DNA from: Monocercomonoides exilis
Lineage: Eukaryota; Preaxostyla; Oxymonadida; Polymastigidae
DNA: 64,000 nucleotides
Direction of reading: 5' to 3'
NCBI GenBank assembly: GCA_001643675.2
Contig: LSRY02000049.1
Span: 62,001 to 126,000, forward strand
Shown here in pieces: positions 9,709 through 21,594 of this stretch. The notes beneath the pieces are model-generated. The model was given only the letters and a program-made list of their open reading frames with translations. It was not told the DNA's origin and did no database searches. How positions within the stretch are numbered: the stretch's first letter is position 1; every line of letters starts with the position of its first letter. A program made the position numbers and the translations under genes.

Positions 9709-12700
9709 ATGGCTACTTTGCCACGTCTTTCACCTTTAAAATATGAAGATATGCAAACTCCTCGTCAGAGCGATAAGAGCTTACAAAGATATGATAATTC
9801 TACATATTCAAAGGGAGAACGAAATAAAAATAAAAAAACATTTTCAGTTGATTTGCCTCCAAGGAGTCAAACTTCGCTGGGCTCACCCATGACTGAGAGG
9901 AAATATTCTGGTTTAATAAAATATTTTTAAAAATTATTTATTAATCGAGTTTTAAATGCACTTTTTAATGAAAATGTTCATTCTGTTGTTCATTCAAGAT
10001 CTTCTTCCTTCATTAGAAAAATCTTTGTTTTCTGATGAATTGAATGATCAAACAATGATTGCAAAAAACGCAATAGAGCAAGGTGAACGCTTATTCAAGC
10101 GGGACCAGAGCTACAGACCGCTTACAGAGAGAAGCTCTCACTCAAATGAAGGGAGCAAGAATATTCTTGCGGAAAAAAGAAAATTATTCAAGATTTTGCA
10201 GGATGTTGATCATTTGATGAACGAACGAGGTCATGGTAGAGGAATAAGCTCGATAATTGAAAGGCACAAATTGCTGCTGAAGGACGAAGGGATTGATGTT
10301 GATTCGCTGGATGGAGTGGTGGACAAAGGAGCACATGGAAGCAGAACGCCAGGAGCGAGAAGTCAAACCAGTGCAGCAGTATTAGGCGGGTACTCGAAGA
10401 ATTCATCGGAGTTTCGAGAAGCGAGGGTGATGCAGACTCATCATAAAGGAAGCGATCACGGTATGGAAGCATCTCGGCCAGGCGCGAAAGAGATGCAGCC
10501 ATCAAACTTGTTTCCCCAACAAAGGAAAGTTTCAGTGGCAGCAGCTGTGGAGGTGGCCGATGCAGCATCCATTGCCGCAAAGCTGTCCGGACTCACGCTG
10601 AAGGGCAACCCCCACAACGTCAACTCAGAAATAGCGGAGTTCAAGCGCATGGTGGAGCTGAGTAAATCCAAGCGGTCCCAAGCTCCCCGACGGAGCAAGC
10701 GAGACGAGTCATTTGCGACCAGCAGTGAACTTGGCAGCAGTCGATACGCAAGTGACGCAGATGTTTCACCTTTGCAGATGCGTCGCACGAAAAAAAGAGA
10801 GAGAGGCGAGGGAACTGGTGTGGAAGAGGCGCAGCATCGGCAGAAAATCGGAGTGAAAACCGTTTTGCGCGATCGGCGAGTGGTTGATGCTTCAAACGAC
10901 GACATCCAAAGTGCGATGGCGCTGGCAACGCTGACGGAAAGAGAGGACGCATACAGAAAGCTGAAGAAGGAGGAGCTGGAAGAGGAGATTCGCATGCAGA
11001 CGCTCAGAGAGAACGAGAAGGAAATGCGGAGGAAAGAAAAAGAAGAGTTCTGCCGAAGAGCCGAAGAGAAGAAGCGGGAAGACGCAGCAGAGGAAGAGGC
11101 AGTGCGGATGAGACTGCGTGCTTCGGAGGAGCAGCAGGATTTGACGAGGTCGCTGATGGAGAGTGGGCAGAGGGAGGAAGGTAGGCTGAGCAGAGAAGCG
11201 TATTCGGAGCAGCGGGAGCAGCTGGGCAGCAGAGTGAGCCACCGCCTGGTGAAGCACGATGGAAGGGAGGAGTGGAGCGATTGGAGAGAAGAGGACGAGG
11301 AAGGTGAAAACAGCGAAGGAGGACTCAACAGCAAAAGGGGCACTTCAGGCGCATTTGAAGGAGTCGGTAGGCAAACAGGTGAGATGGATGAGAACGGAGA
11401 GTATTTGGATGAGTTTGATGGAAGCGATGAAGAGAAGGATTATGAGGAATCAACGTTTTTGACTGCAACCCCGATTCGGTCACGAAGAGTTGAGCAACGC
11501 TCTGATTCAACTTCTCCTGCACATATGTATTCAACGCCTGTGTCTTCATTCACTTCATCTTCATCTTCTCCATCTCCCACCTCCAAATCCCTTTTTTCTT
11601 CTTCTAATTCTTCATCCATTTCACCGAAAATACTCCAAATCTCCGTTTCCGACCCCTCCGCTGCTCAGCCATTGACACAGCGGACGTTCCTACCTTCTCT
11701 GACAGACAGAGCCAGGCGGGCGCCGGTTGCGTCGCTGCCGCTGTCGACGCTGCCTCTGCTTGTGTTTGCGTCGGCGCCGCCGCAAAAGACGAAGAGAGAG
11801 CTGCTAGTGCCACTGCAGGCAACAGCGCGCGACGCCAGCGAGGCTGAAGCAAGGAAAGTGCAGGCGGTGCGCGAGCGGTGGAAGAAAGGGCAAACAGAAG
11901 AGGCGATGAAGAGAGAGGAGAAGAAGAAAGTATTTGAGCAGGAAGGCGAGGAGCGGCTGCTGTGGCTGGCGAACAGAGGCACCAGCAGGTGGCAGAAGAA
12001 GCGCGAGTTTGCAGTGGGCAGAGGGGAGTTCATCATAACACACGAAATGAAGCAGATCTGCAAGCGGTGGGCGGCAGTGATAACAGCGTCTGTGCGGATG
12101 GCCGTGCTGTTGGACCAGCTTGGCGAGGACAGGGCCAAGCGGTGGATCAAAGCCAAAGCGGAAGAAGAGCGGAGGAGAGAGGCCGAGGCCATTGCAATGC
12201 AGCAGAAAAGAAAACGCCAGCTGAGATTGCTGAGAGCTTTTACTGTCATTTCGAGGTGTGAATATTTTGGAGTGAAATGCATGCTTATTTTAGTGATAAT
12301 TAAATACGTATGTGTATATATTTGCTTTTTTAAATTTTGTATATTTGAAATGTATTTTTAACGTTATTACTTTGAAATGAATAATTTTTTGTTTTTTTGT
12401 TTATCGAAACAATCCCAATATGCTTGATTCAGGGTTCTTGGAGCCTTTGTGCTGTTGCATCGCCTTAAGCAATGCTATTCATCGGCATGGCTGATACAGT
12501 CGTTTCTGGTGAGTGTCAAAGCTCAGCTTTCATTTCGCATTGATGTCAAACGCTTTCGCACGCTGATAATTCGGCTGCAGAGGCTGGCAAGAGGATGGCT
12601 GGATTTCATTCAGCCAAAGATTGATGCGCTGGATATGATGGTATGTGACTTATGAAAAGGATAAAAACACATCATTCTCTGAAGCTGTGACATTTATTCA

Positions 12701-13981
12701 AGGACTTTTGCATTTATTGAGGTTCATCTGTTTATAAATTGTTCTTTTTCGTTGATTTTTTTTTTCTTTCTTTTTGCTTTATGTATTTATTTGTGCAATT
12801 CCTTGTATTATTCCATTCCTATTTATGTCTTATGGCATTAACATTCATTTGTTATATTTAAGTGGCATGACGTTGAGACAGAACTTATTTACGGGTGTCC
12901 AGCACGCACAGTAGATTCACTTCGCTATCCTTCCACAAGCTCCAAATCTGGTTCTTATGGCAAGCAATCGTCTACCCTTCAGCGCAATCTCAATGCTTCT
13001 TCCACAACATCCTTATCAAATTTGCAAGTTTCCGTTCCTCCTGATTCTTCGGCTTCATCTCCATCTTCATCATCGTCACCTTCTTCTTCTTCTTCACAAT
13101 CTGCTGATAGCAAAAAGTTGGATTCCGTCTATGATGCGCTGATGATAATCGGTGGCACGCGGGTGGAAAGCTTGTTCCGTAACCAATTTTCAACACTTTT
13201 CTTAACAGCCAGCGAGAAGCAAATTGTGGAGAAGTTCGTGCAAGTGATGGGGATACAGCCGAAGTCATTGGCCAAAGCTGCTTCTGAAGACGCTTCAGCA
13301 GAAAAGGGAGAAGAAGGCAGCAGAGCCCGTCTGCAAAAAGCAGGAAGCAAAACTCTTCTGAGGCAGCCAAGCACGTCAATTCTGATACGCTCGCCTCTGA
13401 TGAAGAGGCACGCAGACTCCAAATTGAGGAGCATGAATGGTGGAAGCAGTGGAATGCAGAGGAGCGGAGAAGACGGAATGAGCGGAGATGCAAAGGGAAG
13501 GAACGAGGAAGGCGAGAACGGGAAAAGGGCAGGTGCATCTATTTTGACTTCAGCCAAGAAAGTGTCGACACAAAAGACAGATGCTGATCCTGAAGAGCTC
13601 AGACGGAGCAAGCTGCCCACGCACGTCCCGTTGTACATCCGAAGAGCATTGATAGCAGATGCCCTGAGAAGCATGCGAGTCTTCTTTATTCTGCATATGA
13701 TAGAGATTAAACTGGATTCAATCAAAGCACAGAAAATGGAGTCTCAAAAGGAGCAAGACGAGCAGCAGACAAGCAGCCCAGCGGTGCTGGTCCGTTCGCG
13801 TTCGGTCCTCTCGTCTCAGTCGAGACTCCGCTTGCTTCAGCCTCAAAAGCAGAAGCCAAAGCAGAAACCGGCGCATGTGGTTGTCTTCCCCGCATATTCA
13901 ATGATGAAGCGGGTGATGCGACTCATCGTCCTGCGGGGAATGCAGAAGTGCATCGACAGAGCAGCTGAATCCTCAGAATGA
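9709..13981 (+). CDS. Large coiled-coil protein with an IQ-like motif, function unknown
   Basis: Four exons join in phase: 9709-9910, 9999-12255, 12433-12640 and 12863-13981, giving 1,261 residues. Donors are GTTTAA, GTGTGA and GTATGT; acceptors are CAAG, CAG and TAAG. The N-terminal third is polar and disordered. Residues of roughly 400-530 form a strongly charged E/K/R coiled coil, and an acidic region, a Ser/Thr/Pro-rich stretch and a second basic helix follow. Exon 3 encodes an amphipathic segment with the spacing of an IQ calmodulin-binding motif (IIRLQRLARGWLDFI). The C-terminus is basic and helical. The architecture would suit a cytoskeletal or basal-body scaffold, but I do not recognise the family. 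Confidence 0.8.
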
Positions 13982-14502
13982 ATGGGACGTTCTGGTTAAT
14001 TATATATTTTGGAGAGTTATTATGTTGTATCTGATAAATTACAAAAACATAACAATTTTGTTAAGCGTGCTTTTGTTTATTTTATTTATTTTCATTATTT
14101 TATAAATGTCTTCTGTTTCAACTACTTCGTTTTAGAAGTTGTTTTTCTGTTGTGTTTTTGATGAATATTCACACTTGGCGTAATTTTTTATTTCACTTCA
14201 TATATTTTTTGTTTCAAGAATGTTTCTTTCAACAACATTTAAGTTTTCACAATTAGCATTTACGTCTTTTGAAATCTTTTACCAATAAAAGATCGTTTTC
14301 TTTTCATTACCTTCTATTTGAATTATAAAAAAAAAATAATAATTATAAATTCAGCCATCAGTTGGCATTGTTAATATGTTCACTCAATGTATTGCACATT
14401 CAGTAAACAAACATTTGTGTTGCATGGAATAAAAAGGAATGAAATTCTAATTATTTCCATTAGCAAAATGCCTTACCACTAATAGGCTGCTTGAAAAGAG
14501 AT
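13982..14502. other. Short spacer between convergent genes
   Basis: AT-rich 3' flanks of the coiled-coil gene and of RPL4. No coding signal or RNA gene was seen. AATAAA-like words occur near 14283 and 14428 but cannot be assigned to a transcript. Confidence 0.5.
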
Positions 14503-16164
14503 TTACTTCTTTTGGGTAGCTTTGGCTTTTGGTGCTTCTTTCTTCTCGACTTTCTTGACATCCTTCTTTGCATCTTTGTTAACTGGTTTCTTGGTGTCTT
14601 TCTTTGCATCCTTCTTCACATCTTTTTTCTCGGTCTTCTTGACATCCTTCTTTGTTGTGGTCTTTGGTTTCTTCTCAACTTTCTTGACGTCTTTCTTTGC
14701 GTCCTTTGCTTTTGAGGCTGCTTTTGCCTTTTTTGCTGACTTTGCTTTCTTTGATTTCTGTGATGTTGTGGCTGCTTTTTTCAAAGCCTTTGCTTTTGCC
14801 AATTCGGCAATCTTCTTCTTCTTCTCTTCCTGCTTTGCCTTGCGTTTCTCGGCTTTTGAGACTGGCTTGACCTTCTTGTCCTTCATCTGTTTCTTTGCTT
14901 CTGCCATCTTCTTCTTATTTGCCTCTCTCTTTGCCTTTGCGCGTGCAATTGCCTTCTGGATTCTGTCCAACCGTGCTTTCTTTGCTGCCTCTTTCTTCGC
15001 CTTCTTTTCTGCCTTGAGTTTTCTGAGGACAACTCTTCTCTCCTTTCTGCGCAGTGGAACTCCCCATGGATCAACAAGATTGGTTCTCTTTGTCACTGGT
15101 CCCTTCACCTTCTTTGCTGGAAGCTTGCCAAGTGAGCGAAGTTTCTCAAGACGTGCTTTTCTTGCTTGCTTAACTTTGCTGTTCAAAATTGTCATTCTTC
15201 TGATTTTGCGCACAAGAAGAAGTTCTCCTCTCTTTCTTGGGATGCGAGGATGTGGGTGCTTCTTTGGCTGGACATATCTCTGAACAGAGCCAGAGTGAAT
15301 GATACGGTCCAGATCTGTCAAGACCATGTGAGAAGTGGGATGGCGATATCCTCTCTTCATCATGGCATCACGACGGCGAGTTCCATAGAGTTTGTCCAAT
15401 TTTCTGAAGGCTGCTTCAGTCCAAATGACAAAACGACCAACATGTCCACCAGGTGCCATTTCCTTGAGGTTAAGTCTGCAGACGTTGATGCAGTTCACAC
15501 CAGAGATGTTTCTGCATGCACGAGACAAACCTTGTTTGCCTGCATGAACAATCAAAACACCTTTTCTCTGGACATAGCGACGGTTACGCATCTTTCCTTG
15601 GCCAGCTCTGATCTTTCTTGAGTCTGCTGATCTCTTGATATCGTTGGTAGCATGCAGCATGGACAAGATTCTCAAAGCTTCTTTTGTCTTCTTGATGCGC
15701 TCAATGTCGTTTGAGACAACCAATGGGATCTCAGGAACTTTTTCGATTCTGTGACCATGGGCCATCACCAGAGATGGAACTGCTGATGCAGCGATGGCAG
15801 AGCACATGGCGTATCTCTTTTGGGTCACATTAACCATTCTGTGCCATCTTCTCCAGATTTTCAGTGGAGAGAACATGCGACCACCACGAGTCATGTTGGC
15901 GAACGCACCCTGGCCGTTTCTTGAAGTTCCTGAGCCAGAAATACGTGGCACACGAGACACAGCTCTTCCTGTACCCCATGATTCAGCTGAATGTTGATGT
16001 CCAGCTTTGTTGTAACGGCCATATGGCTGTCTGCTGTTCTTTGTGATGTTTGTGTGCACAAAGTTGACAACATCAGGACGGATTGGACTGTAGCGAATCA
16101 CTGATGGAACGTGAATGTTCTTAATAACTTTTGCGTTTTTGTTATAAACAGAGCAAAGAGACAT
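14503..16164 (-). CDS. RPL4: 60S ribosomal protein L4 (uL4) with long Lys/Ala-rich tail
   Basis: A single intronless frame of 553 residues runs from the ATG at 16164. Hallmarks of uL4 are clear: IRPDVVNFVHTN, SAESWGTGRAVSRVPR, GGRMFSPLKIWRRWH, MRNRRYVQRKG, and APGGHVGRFVIWTEAAFRKLD. The protein is a core component of the large ribosomal subunit, and its extended loop lines the peptide exit tunnel. About 360 residues align with the usual core. The remaining ~190 are repetitive KKDVKK/EKK/AKA sequence, making the protein longer than animal (about 427) or yeast (about 362) L4. An acceptor-like TTTTTGAAG sits just upstream of the ATG, so a 5'-UTR intron is possible. Confidence 0.97.
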   Translation of the reverse strand: MSLCSVYNKNAKVIKNIHVPSVIRYSPIRPDVVNFVHTNITKNSRQPYGRYNKAGHQHSAESWGTGRAVSRVPRISGSGTSRNGQGAFANMTRGGRMFSPLKIWRRWHRMVNVTQKRYAMCSAIAASAVPSLVMAHGHRIEKVPEIPLVVSNDIERIKKTKEALRILSMLHATNDIKRSADSRKIRAGQGKMRNRRYVQRKGVLIVHAGKQGLSRACRNISGVNCINVCRLNLKEMAPGGHVGRFVIWTEAAFRKLDKLYGTRRRDAMMKRGYRHPTSHMVLTDLDRIIHSGSVQRYVQPKKHPHPRIPRKRGELLLVRKIRRMTILNSKVKQARKARLEKLRSLGKLPAKKVKGPVTKRTNLVDPWGVPLRRKERRVVLRKLKAEKKAKKEAAKKARLDRIQKAIARAKAKREANKKKMAEAKKQMKDKKVKPVSKAEKRKAKQEEKKKKIAELAKAKALKKAATTSQKSKKAKSAKKAKAASKAKDAKKDVKKVEKKPKTTTKKDVKKTEKKDVKKDAKKDTKKPVNKDAKKDVKKVEKKEAPKAKATQKK

Positions 16165-16866
16165 ATTCTTCAAAAATACAAAAATATGTTCATTATATAA
16201 AATATTAATGAGATATAATGTTTACAACAATTACTAAAGGCTCATCACACTGTTCTTGGATTTTGAAACACAAATGAAATTCCCTATTTGCCAATTTACC
16301 ATAATTTAGGATAATTTATCTGAAAAGAAATTCATTTATTTTTTCACAAATATTGTTCTTCACAACAGATAAAATTCTTTTAACATCATCTTCACTCATG
16401 AAAAATATATATTTTTCAATCGCTTCGACACTTGTTTTTTTTTTTTTTTTTTTTTTTCAAAATATATTTTACTATTCTGAAATATTTAGCTTGTATCTGA
16501 ATCTCTTTCTGACATGAAATTTTGATAAAAATATATTTTTGAATGAACGAAAAATTGTATTTTCATTGTTATGAAAAAAAAATTATTTGAAACTTCAATT
16601 ATGAAAGGAAAAAGCCAAAACAAGAATTATTGAAAACAAAATTTATTTTTTTTTCTTTGGAAGATGAAAAGAAAAAATGTTAATATTGCTATCAAACCAA
16701 AACAAAATAAAAAAATCGAATTGCGAAAATAGAAGTTAGATTTATGAAAATATACTGTTTCTGTTTTGATTGTTAAAAAAATATAAAATTAAGAAAATTG
16801 AAGTTATGCTGTTTGTTTTCATTTTCAACTGTCTGTTTTATTATTTGTGCATCTTTAAATGACCCA
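16165..16866. other. AT-rich spacer upstream of RPL4
   Basis: This is the upstream flank of RPL4 and the downstream flank of a dead gene. It is very AT-rich and I see no coding frame with domain content. It should contain the RPL4 promoter, but no TATA-like element can be singled out in such AT-rich DNA. Confidence 0.5.
16435..16457. repeat. Poly-T tract (23 nt)
   Basis: An uninterrupted run of 23 T residues on the + strand, 270 bp upstream of the RPL4 start. On the RPL4 strand it is poly-A, and it may act as a nucleosome-disfavouring promoter tract. Confidence 0.95.
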
Positions 16867-17434
16867 TTATTGATGCTGTCCATTGGCAAATGCCAGTTGC
16901 GAGTTGCCTTCAATAAAATTAAATTCGTGTGTAACAAATGCAATTGATCTTTGATAAACAAAAGAAAATAAGACAAAAAAAGTTTTTCTTTTATATGAAA
17001 AAGAAGAAGATGGAGTGAGTGATGAAAGCTGATTGTTATATGTTAAGACTGAAGAATTTGTTGAAAACAAAGCCTGAGAATACGACGAATTAGACGCATG
17101 ATGCAAAGGAGGAAGATACATTGGTAGAATCGATGATGACAAATGAGGCACAGTTGCTGGCTATGGAAAGATCGACTTGATTAGCTTATTATTCTGTTCA
17201 TTTACTGTTCGTTGGGTGCTTCACGAAATGGAATCAAGAATTGGAACAACGTGTGTTGCAGAAGAAACTGGTATCTGATGAAGAGTTGACTGAAAATCAG
17301 AAGTTGATTATTGATAAGCTGGAGTATCAGAAAATTCACTCACAGAAGATACTTCATTTTCACTTTCTAAGCTGTTTTTTTCTGCCTCAGTTTTTAATGT
17401 TAGTTCTCTTTCTCTTTTTATTTCTCTTTCTTCC

Positions 17435-17475
<41 letters not shown>

Positions 17476-18830
17476 CTCTCATTTTCTATCTCCTTCTTAC
17501 TCCTTTTCACTCTGAATTTCGCCTTCCGTATCTTCTGCATATTCACAAGCATTTAAAAGGATTGATCATCAACAAACTCGTATTCCACCTTTAAATCTTC
17601 AATCATCTTCAGAGCCTCCAGCTGCTTCTCATTATGCAGCCACAGCAGCCTCTTTTTGCAGCTTATTGCGAATTTCCGCAAACTTCTCGTCTTTCTGCTT
17701 TTGTGATTTTCCCACTTTCTGTTTTGATTGTATTCGGTTCAACTCGGCTTCTTCCTGTTTTTGATTCTCATAGAGCATATTCTTCTCCTCCTTCCGCTTT
17801 GGCTATTCTTGTTCTTCCATTCTCTTTTGCTCGTCCCTCAGAATCTTCCCAAAAGTAATGTTTTCATTCCCTTCCTTTTCCAGCTCCAATTATCTCTGTT
17901 GTCATCGCTCTTTAATCTTCAGCTGCTTCAGCTTTGCTTCCATTGCTACATATCTCCTCTTCTCCTGTTCTTAATCTCACTGCATCTGAATCTCCCTTTC
18001 TCTCTCAACCATCCGAACTCCTTCGTTAACTCGCCCTGCTGCGAGCTGCTGCAATTTGTTGTTTTTTGAGTCTAATTCGTCTTTAAAGTCATCTGTTCAT
18101 GCTTCTTTCGTTTCTGTCTTGCCTTTTTTCTGCTTGGTGTAGTCTTCTTCAATTAGTTTTGTCAGCAAAGCATCGTCTCATACCACTCCCTCTAACCAAT
18201 TCTTCCTCTCGATTTTCTAATTCCTCTTGATCATTCTGAAGTTCTCGTTCATCACGATACCCCATATCTCCACAAAGGATTTCTTTACCCGATCTATAAT
18301 GTCATCATCCAGCTTCTCCTGCTCCATCACCCGCAGATGCCGCAACCTCTCCTTCATATATCGCAACCTGTCGCTCCTTCGCTTTTGGTTGATGTACTGC
18401 CAGTTCCAGCTCTCCCGCTTCCTCCTCACGCCTTCCAGCGCATTCCGGATAGCCCAGTGCCACAGGTCCCGAAGCCGCTTCGACACAACTTTCCGCCCTA
18501 TGCCAATCGCGTCTAGCATCCAAAAATGAGTCAAATCTTCGTTAGCTTGTTCTGATGAATGTGAAATCGAAGACGATTGCAACGAGATGGGTGAATCACG
18601 TGATGAAAAAGATGCAATAACGTTTGAAAAAGTTATGATAGGAGATAAAGATGGAAAAGGCGAAGAAGAAGAAGCGGATGAAGTTGATGATTAAAATAAA
18701 CTGCTGTTTAGAGGGAAAGCCGTTTGAGGAAAAGTTTTTGTCATTTATCGTGTTGCTTCAGTCTTTGCCTTCAATTGCTGATGCCCCTGCTGTCAAATGG
18801 ACAACTGACAATGCAGCTGAGAACAGAAAT
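16867..18830 (-). pseudogene. Decayed coiled-coil protein gene with many in-frame stops
   Basis: One minus-strand frame keeps clear coding character from about 18690 to 17641. It covers a Ser-rich part, a Trp/Arg-rich domain (18582-18220, with HFWMLDAIGIGRKVVSKRLR), then a Q/E/K/R coiled coil. It is interrupted by stops at 18691, 18217, 18178, 18097, 17977, 17971, 17902, 17890 and 17803 (lower coordinate). After a frameshift near 17640 and another near 17550, coding resembling E/R coiled coil and Ser-rich tail continues to 16867, with stops at 17497, 17479, 17308, 17221 and 17161. Every stop is one C-to-T change from CAA, CAG or CGA. A Q-rich segment upstream (19151-18771) may be the original N-terminus. 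I do not recognise the parent family, and no intact paralogue lies in the window. Confidence 0.7.
17434..17480. repeat. CT/TTTC microsatellite inside the pseudogene
   Basis: About ten CT units followed by TTTC units. In the minus-strand frame it reads as alternating Glu/Arg/Lys, continuing the coiled-coil composition, so it probably expanded from coding sequence. Confidence 0.85.
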
Positions 18831-19944
18831 AGATAGATTTTGTTTTGCTATTTGTGAATTTTCTTCGCTTTGTTGCAAGGTCTTTCTGTGAATCGACAAT
18901 GGAATGAAAATGGGTTTGTACACAATATATTGCGCATATTGTGAACGTGATTTATACATCATTGATGGAGAAAGTACTTGCATGGAAGTAATTACAGAAG
19001 GATGTGATTGCAGGCTCATTCCAAAAGAAACACTGTTGAAAGAGGAAACTTCATGATAAGATTGGAATTGTTGCAAAAATTGTTGATGGAAATGTTGTTG
19101 TTGATGAAGCATTTGCATGTTTAAGAGTTCATTTTGTATATGATCAAGCACTTTCTATCGCTGTTGCTGCGATTAAGATCAAAAATTGTCGCAAAACAAG
19201 ATGACATTCAGGGAGGAGATTGACGTGATTAAGAAGAGAGAAGAAGGAGAAGGAAAATGGATGGAAGGAGAAGAAGAAGGAAGCGAAGAAAATAAATGTG
19301 CAGTGAAAAGAGCATAAAAAACAAATAATAACCTGACAAATTGTTATTCTTCATTTTTTCCTTTTGTTTTCAATATTAATTCAGCTTTCTTCCTCAAAAT
19401 TGTTTGTTATTTCTTTTTCTTATTTCCAGTCTCAAAGTTGAATTCTTAATATCTCCAAATTTTCACAGCTTCTTTCCATTTCCATTTGAATGAGACACTT
19501 TCCGTTGTGCAATTTGAATTATGATGCGCAAATCATCACAAATAATTATGAATCTTCATCATCAGAATAAACAATTTTTTCAAATTTCTATCGTTGTTCA
19601 TCGTATTAAATAATAAAAACAATGATATTTGTCAAACATTTTTCATGTATTAACCTGCTATTTCCACAAATCTGAGTATCAAAACTTAAAATGTGTAATT
19701 ATTATGGAATGCAATCAAAAATATATATATATATTATTAAGTTAATAACGAAAATATATGAAGGCTGATGAAGTGCTTTGTGAAATGTTGTTTTGGACAA
19801 CGAATAAATTATGTCAGACAGATTAACACACAATTTCTTTCAAAAACTTAAAATTTAAAAATGTTATCAATGATATTTTTAACAAAATTGTTTTGAAAGT
19901 CAATTTCTGAATGAAAAGAAATGTTTCAAAAATGTTAATCCGTT

Positions 19945-20225
19945 CGACATATTGATCTTTTTCGACCGACTGATCTTTGTCGTTCGACTGATCTCGACAA
20001 AGATCTGTCGATAACCCATTGAAATTATTTGTGATCAATAAAATTATTATTTGTTTGTTCGAATCTTGAAATAATTAAAAAAAATAATAAATAAAAATAA
20101 TAAAAATTCAATGCAAAAAAATGCAATATTTAAATTTAAATGTTATAAAGTTTATCAAAAAATTAAACACAAGCCGACTGTTTTGTCGGTCGACTTGTCG
20201 AGTTGATGAAAAAATGTCGGTCTGT
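19945..20225. repeat. Degenerate repeats of a CGAC(T)GATCTTTGTCG-type motif
   Basis: Words such as TTCGAC, CGACCGACTGATCTTTGTCG, TTCGACTGATCTCGACAAAGATCTGTCG and, further on, GTCGGTCGACTTGTCGAG recur in otherwise AT-rich DNA. Some are partial palindromes of each other. They stand out because CpG-containing words are rare in this spacer. Function is unknown. Confidence 0.45.
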
Positions 20226-20872
20226 CGCAAAGGCCTACAGTTGTGATAATCTTATCATCTGAATTCAAAAACACTTCCCAATGACAAACAATCATTTGAA
20301 AGTCAACACCTCGAAAAAAGAAATGATTTCAAAAATAATCACTCACATTTTTTTTAATGAGTGAATGAATCACAACAAATTATCATTTCGATTTTCTAAT
20401 ATTTTTCTTCATAATAATTGATTTATTCAATAATCAAAAATATAATAACACTTGTTTTTCTTTTTTTTTAGTCTAAAGAGTTTAATATTATATTTCTTTA
20501 AAAGAGTATTTTTTTGTGTTTTCAAGTAATCACTCCGTTGAATTTGACCAAAAACCAAATATTTGAACGATGGATGTTTTTTATTGCAGATTTGTTTGAG
20601 TGTTAAATTTGATCGATCGACAGCAAGAATTCAAGAAAAATTGAAAATTTCAATAAACCTGAACAATTCACATTTTCAACTGATCAGAAAAAATAACACG
20701 AACAAGAGGGAATCTTTTCGAAATGACTGTTAAAGTTTTTGATATTTGTTTTGAACTTCAAATGACGTTTTATAAAGAAATAAAAAAATATTAATCAGAC
20801 AATAATTATGAACCTGTGTGATATATTAACATTTTGTTGTTTTGTTCATTGGTGAATTTTGCCTAAACAAGT

Positions 20873-20874
<2 letters not shown>

Positions 20875-20912
<38 letters not shown>
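20875..20912. repeat. Poly-T tract (38 nt)
   Basis: An uninterrupted run of 38 T residues. It could be the remnant of a retroposed poly-A tail, but no retroelement sequence or target-site duplication was recognised beside it. Confidence 0.95.
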
Positions 20913-20913
<1 letters not shown>

Positions 20914-21160
20914 TAAGTTGAGTTGTTTTTTAAAGACCTTGCATTTTTAAATGTGACTTTTTCTCAAACAAGCTATTGTCAGAAAATATTGAAAACCTTT
21001 CAATGTTTATGCTCATTATCAAATATAATCTGTGTTGTTTTTCTCTTATCTCATATGATTGCATATTAATAATTTCAAAGCATTGAACATATGGCTGAAA
21101 ATATTCTTCTTGATCACTCAAATTTGTGTAATCACTGTCACTCCGAAAAAAATATATTTC

Positions 21161-21200
21161 AAAAAAAAAAAAAAAAAAAAAAGAGAGAGAGAGAGAGAGA
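21161..21200. repeat. Poly-A followed by GA microsatellite
   Basis: Twenty-two A residues followed by about nine GA units and imperfect GATA/GAGA continuation. It is a simple-sequence tract in the spacer upstream of the RCC1-repeat gene. Confidence 0.9.
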
Positions 21201-21594
21201 TAGATAGAGAAGGAGAAAGAGAGAAATTATGAGAAATACTATTTAAAGATGTCTGTTCAACACATTTCCCAAAAATTTTCATATAATCTTTGATAACACT
21301 TTAAAATTCAAATACTGCAAGCATTTCAAATTACCACATTATTCACAAAAAGGTTAATTCTTGAAGTATTGTTTTATAACGGTTCTGGAAAAACGATGCA
21401 AAATAGAAAAAATTTTTTATTCGAATTTTATTTTTGTTATGGCACTTTTTTTGCACTTTTGTGATTGAAATGCAAGGGTCAAAAATGAACAGATCAGTTG
21501 TTTATTCAATAGGCTGTCATTCTAACCACTGTCTCGGATCATGTTTGCTGTTTATAATGAAAAAGAAAAAAATTTTTTAAATTTATTTTGAAAG

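Larger units (their letters stand above)
19190..21594. other. Long AT-rich intergenic region
   Basis: About 2.4 kb without a credible gene. It contains a cluster of CGAC/GTCG-containing words (19945-20225), a 38-nt poly-T run and an A/GA microsatellite, listed separately. A missing first exon of the downstream RCC1-repeat gene may lie in the last few hundred bases. Candidate ATGs at 21394 and 21541 were considered, but neither could be tied in with confidence. Confidence 0.5.

Noticed and set aside
14522-15283. 253-codon Phe/Ala/Ser-rich frame on the + strand
   Set aside because: It is the complement of the Lys/Ala repeats of RPL4.
16867-18830. Reassigned genetic code (TAA/TAG read as Gln) as explanation for the stop-rich coiled-coil frame
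   Set aside because: TGA stops and frameshifts are also present, and UBA1, RPB2, CCT7, RPL4 and others end at ordinary stops with none inside, so pseudogene decay is simpler.
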